Assembly: GCA_038521345.1 (NCBI GenBank)
Contig: JBCBKU010000001.1
Coordinates: 124,001-188,000, forward strand
Direction: 5' to 3'
DNA length: 64,000 bases
From: JBCBKU01 sp038521345
GTDB taxonomy: Bacteria > Pseudomonadota > Alphaproteobacteria > Rhodobacterales > Rhodobacteraceae
Numbering within the stretch: position 1 is the stretch's first letter; every line of letters begins with the position of its first letter. The notes under the pieces were generated by a model. The model ran no database searches and was not told the origin of the DNA. It saw nothing but the letters and a program-made list of their open reading frames with translations. This document shows, in pieces, positions 18,674-26,938 of the stretch. The translations under genes and the position numbers were made by a program.

Positions 18674-19168
18674 ATGCGTATTTTGGGCATCGACCCGGGC
18701 CTTCGCGTCCTTGGTTGGGGCGTCATCGACGTCGATGGCCCGCGCCTGCGTCATGTATCGAATGGTGAATGTGCGTCAGATGGTGCGACCCTTGCTGCAA
18801 GGCTCCTGAGTCTGCACGCGCAATTGACCGCCGTTCTGGATCGTCATCTCCCGGACGCAGCCGCCATCGAAGAGACCTTCGTAAACCGCGACGGTGCCGG
18901 AACGCTCAAATTGGGCCAGGCCAGGGGTGTCGCCTTGATCGTTCCGGCCGCGGCCGGGCTCGAGATCGGGGAATACGCGCCGACTACTGTCAAAAAGACC
19001 GTGGTGGGTGTCGGTCGGGCGGACAAGGCCCAAGTCGGGCACATGGTGCGGCTGCAACTGCCCGGAACTGAGATTGCCGGGCCGGATGCGGCTGACGCGC
19101 TTGCCATTGCTATCTGCCACGCACATCACATTGGAACCCGGATCAATGTTGCCCGGGGCGCCGCATGA
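18674..19168 (+). CDS. ruvC: Holliday junction endonuclease RuvC
   Basis: Resolves Holliday junctions as a dimer with RuvAB. The 164-residue protein has all four acidic catalytic residues in the positions known from E. coli: D7 (GIDPGL), E66 (IEETFVN), D138 and D141 (GPDAADALAIAICHA). The start ATG 18674 begins the conserved MRILGIDPG. It is the first gene of a tight ruvC-ruvA-ruvB set, and its stop overlaps the ruvA start by 4 bases. Confidence 0.96.
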   Translation: MRILGIDPGLRVLGWGVIDVDGPRLRHVSNGECASDGATLAARLLSLHAQLTAVLDRHLPDAAAIEETFVNRDGAGTLKLGQARGVALIVPAAAGLEIGEYAPTTVKKTVVGVGRADKAQVGHMVRLQLPGTEIAGPDAADALAIAICHAHHIGTRINVARGAA

Positions 19169-19776
19169 TTGGCCGGTTGTCGGGGCGTTTGTTTCGCAAG
19201 GGCGGAGACAATGTGATCGTAGATGTGGGTGGTGTGGGATATGTGGTCCATGTTTCAGACCGCACGCTTTCCAAGCTTCCTGCGGAAGGGGCCGATGTCT
19301 CACTCTTTACAGAACTTCTGGTCCGAGAGGATCTGCTTCAGCTCTTCGGCTTCCTGACCGAGGCCGAGAAGGACTGGCACGGTTTGCTGACCAGCGTTCA
19401 GGGTATCGGCGCCAAGGGCGCAATGGCCATCCTTGGTGCCCTGGGCCCGGACGGCGTGGCCAGCGCGATTGCAATAGGGGATTGGGCGGCGATCAAGGCT
19501 GCGCCGGGAGTCGGCCCCAAGATTGCGCAGCGGGTCGTAAACGAGTTGCGCGAAAAGGCCCCCAAGGTAATGGCGCAAAGCGCTTTGGCGGCTGCCACGC
19601 CCGTGGACCCTGGGACCACGACACATGCCGAGGCGACGTCGGCCTTGGGTAACCTCGGTTATGCGCCGGCCGAGGCGGCGCGCGTCGTCTCCGAGGTTCT
19701 GGTCGAAACGCCGGATGCCACGACGCCGGATGTCATTCGGGCGGCCCTGAAGCGCCTCGCACCGGCGGGGGTTTGA
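19165..19776 (+). CDS. ruvA: Holliday junction DNA helicase subunit RuvA
   Basis: RuvA binds four-way junctions and recruits the RuvB motor. The 203-residue protein has the N-terminal OB fold (MIGRLSGRLFRKGGDNVIVD), tandem helix-hairpin-helix motifs (LTSVQGIGAKGAMAILGALG and AAPGVGPKIAQRVVNEL) and a C-terminal RuvB-binding domain after a flexible Ala/Pro-rich linker (SALGNLGYAPAEAARVV). It overlaps ruvC by 4 bases and ends 1 base before ruvB, so the three are co-translated. Confidence 0.96.
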   Translation: MIGRLSGRLFRKGGDNVIVDVGGVGYVVHVSDRTLSKLPAEGADVSLFTELLVREDLLQLFGFLTEAEKDWHGLLTSVQGIGAKGAMAILGALGPDGVASAIAIGDWAAIKAAPGVGPKIAQRVVNELREKAPKVMAQSALAAATPVDPGTTTHAEATSALGNLGYAPAEAARVVSEVLVETPDATTPDVIRAALKRLAPAGV

Positions 19777-19777
19777 T

Positions 19778-20794
19778 ATGGAAGACCCGCTCCTTGATGC
19801 CGATCGGCAACCTGAAGACCCGGATGCGCAGCTTCGGCCACTTTCGTTTGATACCTTTGTCGGGCAAGAGGACGCCAAGGCCAACCTGAAGGTATTCGTG
19901 CAAAGCGCGCGGACCCGGGGCTCTGCCATGGACCACACCTTGTTTCATGGTCCGCCCGGTCTCGGAAAAACCACGCTCGCTCAGATCATAGCTAAGGAAC
20001 TTGGCGTGGGGTTCCGGATGACCTCTGGTCCGGTGATCGCGAAGGCCGGTGATCTGGCCGCGATCCTGACGAACCTCGAAGCGCATGATGTTCTTTTTAT
20101 CGACGAGATCCACCGCTTGTCCCCTGTGGTCGAGGAGGTTCTGTACCCGGCGATGGAGGATTTCGAGCTCGACCTCGTCATCGGCGAAGGACCGGCCGCA
20201 CGTACGGTGAGGATCGAGTTGCAACCGTTTACCCTGGTCGGCGCCACCACGCGCCTTGGCCTTCTCACGACGCCGCTGCGGGATCGCTTCGGAATTCCGA
20301 CCCGGTTGCAGTTCTATTCGACTGCCGAGCTTGAACAGATCGTGGCCCGAGGGGCGCGGGTCATGGGGGTTGCGGTGGATTTTGACGGGGCACGCGAGAT
20401 TGCCGGCCGGGCACGGGGAACCCCCCGCATCGCCGGGCGGTTATTGCGCCGCGTGGCCGACTTTGCCCTTGTTGAAGGGGACGGCCGTGTGACCAAGGCG
20501 ATCGCCGACCGCGCCTTGACGCGGCTCGGCGTCGACGAGAAGGGGCTGGATGGGGCCGATCGGCGGTATCTGGGGCTTATCGCCGAGCATTATGCCGGCG
20601 GCCCCGTGGGTATCGAAACGCTTGCGGCCGCTCTTTCTGAGGCGCGCGATGCCTTGGAAGAAGTGATCGAACCGTACCTGTTGCAGCAAGGGTTCATTCA
20701 GCGAACGCCAAGGGGTCGGCTTCTCACCGACGGCGCTTGGCGCCATCTCGGTTTGTCTGCGCCAGCTCGTGGGCAGACGGATTTCTTTGAGTAG
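19778..20794 (+). CDS. ruvB: Holliday junction branch migration ATPase RuvB
   Basis: Hexameric AAA+ motor that drives branch migration with RuvA. The 338-residue protein shows the family opening (LRPLSFDTFVGQEDAKANL), Walker A GPPGLGKTT at 58-66, Walker B LFIDEIHRL with DEIH at 109-112, and sensor/arginine-finger block TTPLRDRFGIPTRLQFY. A C-terminal winged helix (TPRGRLLTDGAWRHLG) binds DNA. It begins one base after the ruvA stop. Confidence 0.97.
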   Translation: MEDPLLDADRQPEDPDAQLRPLSFDTFVGQEDAKANLKVFVQSARTRGSAMDHTLFHGPPGLGKTTLAQIIAKELGVGFRMTSGPVIAKAGDLAAILTNLEAHDVLFIDEIHRLSPVVEEVLYPAMEDFELDLVIGEGPAARTVRIELQPFTLVGATTRLGLLTTPLRDRFGIPTRLQFYSTAELEQIVARGARVMGVAVDFDGAREIAGRARGTPRIAGRLLRRVADFALVEGDGRVTKAIADRALTRLGVDEKGLDGADRRYLGLIAEHYAGGPVGIETLAAALSEARDALEEVIEPYLLQQGFIQRTPRGRLLTDGAWRHLGLSAPARGQTDFFE

Positions 20795-20819
20795 TGATCC
20801 GCGATCGAGGGGGTTGGGC

Positions 20820-21449
20820 GTGGAGCCAAGCGACCAAATCAGAGCGCTCTTCACCCGTTCGGACGGGAGTTTTCTATTTGCGCGTTGGGCGCGTCCGATC
20901 GTTCCGGTCGTCTTCGGCGTTGATGATGCCACGCTTTCTACGGTCAAAGGCGCGATAGAAGCCGTGGTCCTTCTGGCCGGGCACCGGATGGCCGAAACCG
21001 ACCCGGAGCTTGGAGCAAATTTCATGTTGTTCTTTGTTCGGGACTGGATCGAACTGACCGAAACACCCGGTCTTGATCGTCTGGTTCCGGAACTGGGGGA
21101 TCTCGTTCCGCGCCTGAAGGCCGCGGAGGCCAACCAGTATCGTTTCTTCCGCTTTGATTCAGAGGGCGGGATCAAGGCCTGTTTCGCTTTCGTCTGCATG
21201 GACGCGCACATGTCTGAAATGCCCGCCGAGACCGTCGCGCTGGGGCAAGCGGCGCAGGCGATCCTGCTATGGTCCGATCAGGCATTCACCGACGCGCCGC
21301 CCCTCGCTCGCGCAGGAAATGGCACGCTCGTTCTGCGGCCGGACATCGGCGACGTGATCCGCACGGCTTATGATCCGATCCTGCCAGCCATGGCGACCGA
21401 TCCATCGCATGCCCTGAGGATCGCAGCACGCCTGGGCCCGCCCCAATGA
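20820..21449 (+). CDS. hypothetical protein between ruvB and ybgC
   Basis: A 209-residue soluble protein I do not recognise. The start is placed at GTG 20820 behind a GAGGGGG ribosome site; a TTG at 20787 overlapping the ruvB end is a possible alternative. Visible features are FTRSDGSFLFARWARPIVPVVFGVDD near the N-terminus (residues about 10-35), a central ELGANFMLFFVRDWIEL block, and NQYRFFRFDSEGGIKACF. There are no membrane helices or catalytic motifs. It overlaps ybgC by 4 bases, so it is part of the ruv-tol run. Confidence 0.75.
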   Translation: MEPSDQIRALFTRSDGSFLFARWARPIVPVVFGVDDATLSTVKGAIEAVVLLAGHRMAETDPELGANFMLFFVRDWIELTETPGLDRLVPELGDLVPRLKAAEANQYRFFRFDSEGGIKACFAFVCMDAHMSEMPAETVALGQAAQAILLWSDQAFTDAPPLARAGNGTLVLRPDIGDVIRTAYDPILPAMATDPSHALRIAARLGPPQ

Positions 21450-21826
21450 CCCATCGCTTCGACCTTCGTGTCTACTATGAGGACACAGATGTGGGCGGCG
21501 TCGTCTACTACGCCAATTATCTAAGGTTTATCGAGCGCGCCCGATCCGAGATGATCCGCGCTTTGGGCATCGATCAGGTGGCTCTGGCGAATGAAGGTGT
21601 CGCCTTTGTCGTTCGACGGATCGAGGCGGAATACTTGCTGCCCGCAAAGTTCGACGATTGCCTTGCGGTTGAAACAACAGTGCTTCGCACGACGCCGGCC
21701 AGGGCCGTCCTTCGACAACGAGTGGTGAGAGACAAGGCAATGCTGTTCGAAGCCGAGGTGACATTGGCCGCGGTCTCTGACGGTCGTCCGGTACGGCTTC
21801 CGGCAGCTCTTCGCCTACTCGATTGA
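21446..21826 (+). CDS. ybgC: Tol-Pal associated acyl-CoA thioesterase
   Basis: A 126-residue hotdog-fold thioesterase that accompanies tol-pal genes and acts on acyl-CoA or acyl-ACP. The active-site segment YYEDTDVGGVVYYANYLRF contains the catalytic aspartate at D15, followed by the helix ERARSEMIRALG. The length is normal. It overlaps the preceding hypothetical gene by 4 bases and lies about 120 bases ahead of tolQ, in the conserved ybgC-tolQRAB-pal order. Confidence 0.93.
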   Translation: MTHRFDLRVYYEDTDVGGVVYYANYLRFIERARSEMIRALGIDQVALANEGVAFVVRRIEAEYLLPAKFDDCLAVETTVLRTTPARAVLRQRVVRDKAMLFEAEVTLAAVSDGRPVRLPAALRLLD

Positions 21827-21944
21827 TGCAACGGTCGATTTGTGCCGATCGGTCAGTTCTGTTGGCAATCCGCCGCGTGTTCAGGTAAAACACCGCCAAT
21901 TGGAGCCGCCCAAGAAACGCGGCCCACCAGAGCAGAGCAGGCTT

Positions 21945-22640
21945 ATGGAAACGGAAACCCTTGCGCTTGCGCAGGAGATCGACTTCTCAATGTGGTCGCT
22001 CTTTATGCGCGCTACCCTCACCGTGAAAATCGTGATGATCATGCTGGTTCTGGCCTCGGTCTGGGCTTGGGCCGTGATCATCCAGAAAATGATCGACTAT
22101 CGCCGCGCCCGCGCCGAGGCTGATCGATTTGACCGGGCATTTTGGTCGGGCGAGCCCCTGGACGAGTTGTTTGAGAAGCTTGGGCCCGATCCTGGCGGGT
22201 CCGCCGAGAAAGTGTTTGCCAGTGGCATGGTCGAGTGGCGCCGGTCGCACCGAAAAGACGGGGGGCTGATCCCCGGAGCTCAGTCGCGGATCGACAGGTC
22301 GATGGATGTTGCGATCCAGAAAGAGGCCGAGGGTTTGCAGAAAGGCCTGCCGCTTCTGGCGACGGTTGGGGCGACGGCACCATTCATAGGGCTATTCGGC
22401 ACCGTCTGGGGAATCATGAACGCCTTCATCGAGATTGCAAAAGAGCAGAACACCAATCTTGCAGTGGTGGCTCCGGGCATCGCAGAGGCGTTGCTTGCCA
22501 CGGGTCTCGGGCTTTTGGCCGCCATTCCAGCCGTAATCTTCTACAACAAGCTGTCGGCGGACTCCGACCGGATCGTCGCGAACTACGAAGCCTTCGCCGA
22601 CGAGTTCGGCACGATCTTGTCGCGCGAGTTGGACGCCTGA
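21945..22640 (+). CDS. tolQ: Tol-Pal system protein TolQ
   Basis: Inner-membrane proton-channel component of the Tol-Pal machine, which constricts the outer membrane during division. The 231-residue product has three membrane helices: about 24-46 (KIVMIMLVLASVWAWAVI), then two later ones in ATVGATAPFIGLFGTVWGIM and ALLATGLGLLAAIPAVIFY, with the conserved Gly/Thr-rich faces of the MotA/TolQ/ExbB family. ATG 21945 is chosen because it starts the conserved N-terminal segment; the longer frame from 21840 has no similarity. The tolR start lies 1 base after its stop. Confidence 0.94.
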   Translation: METETLALAQEIDFSMWSLFMRATLTVKIVMIMLVLASVWAWAVIIQKMIDYRRARAEADRFDRAFWSGEPLDELFEKLGPDPGGSAEKVFASGMVEWRRSHRKDGGLIPGAQSRIDRSMDVAIQKEAEGLQKGLPLLATVGATAPFIGLFGTVWGIMNAFIEIAKEQNTNLAVVAPGIAEALLATGLGLLAAIPAVIFYNKLSADSDRIVANYEAFADEFGTILSRELDA

Positions 22641-22641
22641 C

Positions 22642-23112
22642 ATGGGCGCCGGTGTCATGCAGAAGGACGAAGGCGGCAGCCGGCGTCGCCGGCGTCGCCG
22701 GACACGACCGATGGCGGAAATCAACGTCACGCCGTTCGTCGACGTGATGCTTGTTCTCTTGATCATCTTCATGGTTGCCGCGCCGCTGCTTACCGTCGGC
22801 GTACCCGTGGAGCTGCCCAAGACCGCGGCGACCGCGCTGCCCGTCGAGCAAGAAGAGCCGCTGACCGTGACGCTGACGGCGGACGGCACGGTTCGGATCC
22901 AGACCACCGATACGCCGGAGGCGGAGCTGATCCCCAAGCTGCGTGCCGTGGCCGCAGAGCGGGATGGCGACAAGGTCTTCCTCCGCGCTGATGGGTCGAT
23001 CCCTTATGAGAGGGTGATGCAGGTGATGGGGGCACTGAACGCCGGAGGGTTCTCCAACATCGGACTGGTAACGGATACAGGCGGGCCGCGGCTCGACGGA
23101 CGCGACGGCTAA
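22642..23112 (+). CDS. tolR: Tol-Pal system protein TolR
   Basis: Partner of TolQ, 156 residues. After a strongly basic cytosolic start (seven consecutive Arg near 14-20) comes the family signature MAEINVTPFVDVMLVLLIIF. Its membrane aspartate D34 is the proton-carrying residue equivalent to D23 of E. coli TolR. A periplasmic domain of about 105 residues follows. It lies 1 base behind tolQ and 4 bases before tolA. Confidence 0.94.
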   Translation: MGAGVMQKDEGGSRRRRRRRTRPMAEINVTPFVDVMLVLLIIFMVAAPLLTVGVPVELPKTAATALPVEQEEPLTVTLTADGTVRIQTTDTPEAELIPKLRAVAAERDGDKVFLRADGSIPYERVMQVMGALNAGGFSNIGLVTDTGGPRLDGRDG

Positions 23113-23116
23113 GGCG

Positions 23117-24196
23117 TTGACCGTCGGGTGGTATATCTCGGGGGTCGCGCACGGGGCCCTGTTCGCCGGATTGTTGTTCGGTGGTTGGTTCGCGCGTGAT
23201 CCTTTGCCGCCCCTCGTCGTCGCGGATGTCACCGTCATCACGGAAGAGCAGTTCGCGGCGCTGACCCGTCCGGAGGAGGCGCCCGAAGTCACCACTGATG
23301 CCGCTGCGCCCCAAGCGCCGGTCGTCGATACAGCACCTGTCGCCCCGCCGGAACCGGAAGTGGCGCCAGAGACAGCAGAGGCGCCGACGCCGGAAACGCC
23401 AGAAGCTCCCGAGACGCCGCCTGAGGCGCCGCAACCTCTGCCCCAGAATGACATTGCCGCGGTCGTGGATGCACCGCCAGTTGTCGCGCCGCCCACATTG
23501 GACGTTGGCGCCGCGACCCAGGCTGTCGCGCCCGCCCCTGCGCCGCGGGTCGCACCCGAGATGGCCCCGCCGTCGCCGCCCGAGGCCGAAAGCGCTCCCG
23601 ACGTCGTTGAAGAGACAGCGCCGTCGCCCGACGCCGATGAGGTGGCTCAAGAAACCGAAACCGCAGCGCCAGAAGAAGCCACGACTGAAATCGTCACCGA
23701 AGCGGAACAAAGCGAGCAGGCCCCGCAGCAGTCGATACGTCCCACGCGCCGTCCCGACCGACCGCTCCAACAGGCCGATGCGCCTGTCGAACAGACGCCG
23801 ACTGAGACGGACGCTGCGGTTCAGGCGGCCCTTGATGCGGCAGCCCGAACCGCGTCGCGGCCGACCCCCTCGGGGCCGCCCCTGACCGGTGGGGAAAAGG
23901 ATGCGCTTCGGATCGCGGTCCAGCAATGCTGGGTGGTGGATGTCGGGTCTCAATCGGCGAATGTGACCGTTACGGTTGGCGTGGACATGACGCCCGACGG
24001 AAAAGTGGTGGGCAACCAGGTGCGCCAGATTTCGGCCTCGGGCGGGGACGCGACGGCCCAACGCGCCGCGTTCGAAAAAGCGCGCCGCGCAATCCTTCGC
24101 TGCCAGGGAAGTGGCTTCCCACTTCCCCGTGACAAATACGATCAATGGCGTCAGATCGAAATGACCTTCAACCCGGATGGGATGCGGCTGAAATGA
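23117..24196 (+). CDS. tolA: TolA-like periplasm-spanning protein
   Basis: Connects the TolQR motor to outer-membrane Pal. The 359-residue protein has one N-terminal membrane helix (about 5-22) and a long Ala/Pro/Glu-rich stalk (about 50-240) in place of the Lys/Ala-rich helix of enterobacteria. A C-terminal TolA/TonB-like domain follows (GEKDALRIAVQQCWVVD to FEKARRAILRCQGSGFPLP), with a cysteine pair that may form a disulfide. The start is a TTG at 23117, the only suitable codon before the membrane helix. It overlaps tolB by 4 bases. Confidence 0.88.
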   Translation: MTVGWYISGVAHGALFAGLLFGGWFARDPLPPLVVADVTVITEEQFAALTRPEEAPEVTTDAAAPQAPVVDTAPVAPPEPEVAPETAEAPTPETPEAPETPPEAPQPLPQNDIAAVVDAPPVVAPPTLDVGAATQAVAPAPAPRVAPEMAPPSPPEAESAPDVVEETAPSPDADEVAQETETAAPEEATTEIVTEAEQSEQAPQQSIRPTRRPDRPLQQADAPVEQTPTETDAAVQAALDAAARTASRPTPSGPPLTGGEKDALRIAVQQCWVVDVGSQSANVTVTVGVDMTPDGKVVGNQVRQISASGGDATAQRAAFEKARRAILRCQGSGFPLPRDKYDQWRQIEMTFNPDGMRLK

Positions 24197-25509
24197 CCTT
24201 GTTCAAACGCGTAATCGTTCTTCTGTTCCTGTTGCCCGGCATTGCCATGGCGCAGCAGGGACCGCTTCGGATCGAAATTACCGAAGGCGTGATCGAACCG
24301 CTGCCTTTTGCTTTGCCTGACTTCATTCCCGAGACACCGGGATCCGAGCAACTTGCCCGCGACATCAGTCAGGTGATCGCCGAAGATCTGGCTGGAACCG
24401 GATTGTTCCGTCAGATCCGTTCCGAAGCATTCATTGCGCGAGTCAGCAGTTTCGACGCACCGGTGCAATATGCCGATTGGAAGGCGATCAATGCGCAGGC
24501 GCTTGTGACCGGGGCCGTATCGCAGCAGGGGGGGCAAATCGCCGTAAAGTTCCGTCTTTTTGACGTGTTTTCGGATGCGCCGCTGGGCGAGGGGCTCCAA
24601 CTGACCGGGGACGCCACCGATTGGCGCCGAATGGCGCACAAGGTGGCCGATCAGGTTTACAGCCGCATCACCGGCGAGAGTGGGTATTTCGACAGCCGCA
24701 TCGTGTTCGTGTCGGAGACCGGACCGAAGAACGACCGGCAAAAGCGGCTGGCCGTGGCGGATTACGATGGCGCAAACGTTCAGTTCCTGACCGATGCCGC
24801 GTCGATCGTACTGGCGCCACGCTTTTCCCCGGACGGGAGCCGGGTGATCTACACGAGTTATGAGACGGGGTTCCCGAACATTTACGAGCTTTCGGTTGGT
24901 ACCGTGCAGCGACGCCGGATCGATTTGCCAGCCGAAGCGATGACCTTTGCGCCCCGCTATGGCCCCGGTGGACAGACGGTGGTCTTCTCTCTGGCTCGAG
25001 GTGGCAACACCGACATTTATACATTGGACCTGAGCACAGGCGCGACGGCTCGCCTGACGTCGGCGCCTTCGATCGACACCGCGCCGTCGTTTTCCCCGGA
25101 TGGCAGCCAGATTGTGTTCGAGAGTGACCGCTCGGGCAGCCAGCAGATCTACGTCATGCCCACGGGTGGCGGCGAACCGCGACGGATCAGCTTTGGCCCG
25201 GGCCGCTATGGAACCCCGGTTTGGTCGCCGCGCGGCGACTTGGTCGCCTTCACAAAACAGAATGAAGGCCGCTTTCACATTGGTGTGATGCGGACCGACG
25301 GATCCGAGGAACGATTGCTCACGGCCTCCTTCCTCGACGAAGGTCCGACATGGGCTCCGAACGGCCGCGTCATCATGTTCACGCGGGAAACAGCTGGGGC
25401 TCAGGGCGCTCCGGCGCTTTTTTCAGTGGACATCTCCGGCCGCAACCTCAAGCGCGTGCCCGTCCCCGGCGCCGCGTCAGATCCCGCGTGGTCACCGCTT
25501 CTTCCTTGA
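24193..25509 (+). CDS. tolB: Tol-Pal system beta-propeller protein TolB
   Basis: Periplasmic protein that binds Pal and is regulated by TolA. The 438-residue precursor has a signal peptide (residues 1-22, cleavage after AMA before QQGPLRIEIT), an N-terminal alpha/beta domain, and a six-bladed propeller whose repeats show the usual APRFSPDGSRVIYTSYETG and APSFSPDGSQIVFESDRSG pattern. ATG 24193 overlaps the tolA stop; the longer frame starting at 24145 would place residues before the signal peptide. Confidence 0.96.
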   Translation: MTLFKRVIVLLFLLPGIAMAQQGPLRIEITEGVIEPLPFALPDFIPETPGSEQLARDISQVIAEDLAGTGLFRQIRSEAFIARVSSFDAPVQYADWKAINAQALVTGAVSQQGGQIAVKFRLFDVFSDAPLGEGLQLTGDATDWRRMAHKVADQVYSRITGESGYFDSRIVFVSETGPKNDRQKRLAVADYDGANVQFLTDAASIVLAPRFSPDGSRVIYTSYETGFPNIYELSVGTVQRRRIDLPAEAMTFAPRYGPGGQTVVFSLARGGNTDIYTLDLSTGATARLTSAPSIDTAPSFSPDGSQIVFESDRSGSQQIYVMPTGGGEPRRISFGPGRYGTPVWSPRGDLVAFTKQNEGRFHIGVMRTDGSEERLLTASFLDEGPTWAPNGRVIMFTRETAGAQGAPALFSVDISGRNLKRVPVPGAASDPAWSPLLP

Positions 25510-25578
25510 TCGCGCGTTCCCAAATCACCCCAAGACTGCTAGACTGACCAAAACGAGCAGAAAAACAGGACAACGCCC

Positions 25579-26094
25579 ATGAGCATTGCAAACAAGGCAT
25601 TTGGCCTTCTGGCCGTGTGTGTCATCGCAGGCTGTTCGACGAATGCAGACCGGTTTGGCGACGCCGATGGCGCCCCAGGGACCGGATCGGAGCTTTCGAG
25701 CCTTGACGCCGCGGCCCAGGATCCGACTTCGCCGGTGTATTTCCAGCAAACGATCGGAGATCGCGTGCTGTTCATCGTCGACCAGTCGACGCTGACGCCC
25801 GAGGCCCAGTCGGTTCTGGCAGGACAGGCCCAATGGCTTGTCTCGAACCCGGAATATACAGCGATCATCGAAGGTCACGCCGACGAGCGCGGAACGCGGG
25901 AATACAACCTCGCGCTGGGTGATCGACGCGCGAACGCGGTGCAGGAGTATCTTGTATCGCGCGGCGTTGCGCCGGGCCGGCTTCGCACCGTCACTTACGG
26001 TAAGGAGCGTCCGCTTGAGATCTGTTCCGACGAGGCGTGCTATTCCCAGAACCGTCGGGCCGTGACGGTGATTGCCGCGGGGCTAGCGGGGTAA
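25579..26094 (+). CDS. pal: peptidoglycan-associated lipoprotein Pal
   Basis: Outer-membrane lipoprotein that anchors the envelope to peptidoglycan. The 171-residue precursor has a lipobox VIAGC with the lipidated C19, a short linker, and an OmpA-like domain from about residue 60. That domain holds the peptidoglycan-binding residues in EGHADERGTREYNLALGDRRA. It is 69 bases behind tolB and 4 bases ahead of cpoB. Confidence 0.96.
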   Translation: MSIANKAFGLLAVCVIAGCSTNADRFGDADGAPGTGSELSSLDAAAQDPTSPVYFQQTIGDRVLFIVDQSTLTPEAQSVLAGQAQWLVSNPEYTAIIEGHADERGTREYNLALGDRRANAVQEYLVSRGVAPGRLRTVTYGKERPLEICSDEACYSQNRRAVTVIAAGLAG

Positions 26095-26098
26095 TCCG

Positions 26099-26938
26099 AT
26101 GATCCGCTTCGCGCTGTGTCTTTCTCTTTTTCTCGTGGCTGGTCCGGCGCTGACGCAGGACCGGGATCAAACTCTGGCGGACATTCGCCAAGAGCTGAAC
26201 ATTCTCTTTGTCGAGATCCAGAGACTAAAGCGGGAATTGTCGACGACAGGCGCGCCCCACTTGCAATTGGGCGGGACCGGCGCCCTTGAACGCATCGATT
26301 CCATGGAGCGTGAGCTGCAGCGGCTAACCGCCGCCACCGAAGAACTGACAAACCGGGTCGAACGGATTGTTCAGGATGGAACGAACCGCATCGGCGATCT
26401 CGAATTCCGTCTTGTCGAGCTCGAAGGCGGCGATATCAGCCAACTGGGAGAAACCACGACGCTGGGAGGAGAGCCGGCTTTGCCGGGTCTTGGGCAGCTT
26501 GCGGGGGCCGAAGCGACGCCGGAATCTGCGCCGTCAGCACCCGCGGCACAGCTTGCGGTGAGCGAACAGTCCGATTTCGACCGTGCAAAGGCGGCGTTTG
26601 ATGCCGGCGACTTTAACGACGCGGCCATTCAGTTTGAGACGTTCACCGAGACCTATATCGGCGGACCGCTTTCGGGACAGGCCCATTTCTGGCGGGGAGA
26701 GGCACTCACGGCTATCGGAAACCCCGCCGGTGCCGCACGCGCGTTTCTCGAAAGCTTTTCCGGCGACCCCGACAGTGTTGTGGCGCCGGATGCTCTGCTA
26801 AGGCTGGGTCAATCGCTCGAAACACTCGGCCAGATCGAGGAGAGTTGCGTGATGCTGGAACAGGTCACCGTTCGTTTCCCGACCTCAAATGCCTCGCTCG
26901 AGGCGCAGGCGGCACGGGCAAGCCTCGGCTGCGTGTGA
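26099..26938 (+). CDS. cpoB: Tol-associated TPR protein CpoB (YbgF)
   Basis: Periplasmic coordinator of Tol-Pal action and septal peptidoglycan synthesis. The 279-residue precursor has a signal peptide (about 1-20), a coiled-coil region at about 22-115 (TLADIRQELNILFVEIQRLK and repeats), an Ala/Pro linker, and C-terminal TPR repeats (FDRAKAAFDAGDFNDAAIQF; GQAHFWRGEALTAIGN). It ends in an overlap with tilS (GTGA), closing the tol-pal block. Confidence 0.92.
   Translation: MIRFALCLSLFLVAGPALTQDRDQTLADIRQELNILFVEIQRLKRELSTTGAPHLQLGGTGALERIDSMERELQRLTAATEELTNRVERIVQDGTNRIGDLEFRLVELEGGDISQLGETTTLGGEPALPGLGQLAGAEATPESAPSAPAAQLAVSEQSDFDRAKAAFDAGDFNDAAIQFETFTETYIGGPLSGQAHFWRGEALTAIGNPAGAARAFLESFSGDPDSVVAPDALLRLGQSLETLGQIEESCVMLEQVTVRFPTSNASLEAQAARASLGCV

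Noticed and set aside
22790..24145. Long minus-strand open frame of about 450 codons across tolR and tolA
   Set aside because: It is antisense to tolR/tolA, and the GC-rich Ala/Pro/Glu stalk of tolA naturally leaves other frames open. It is Arg/Gly-rich without any family resemblance and has no suitable start.
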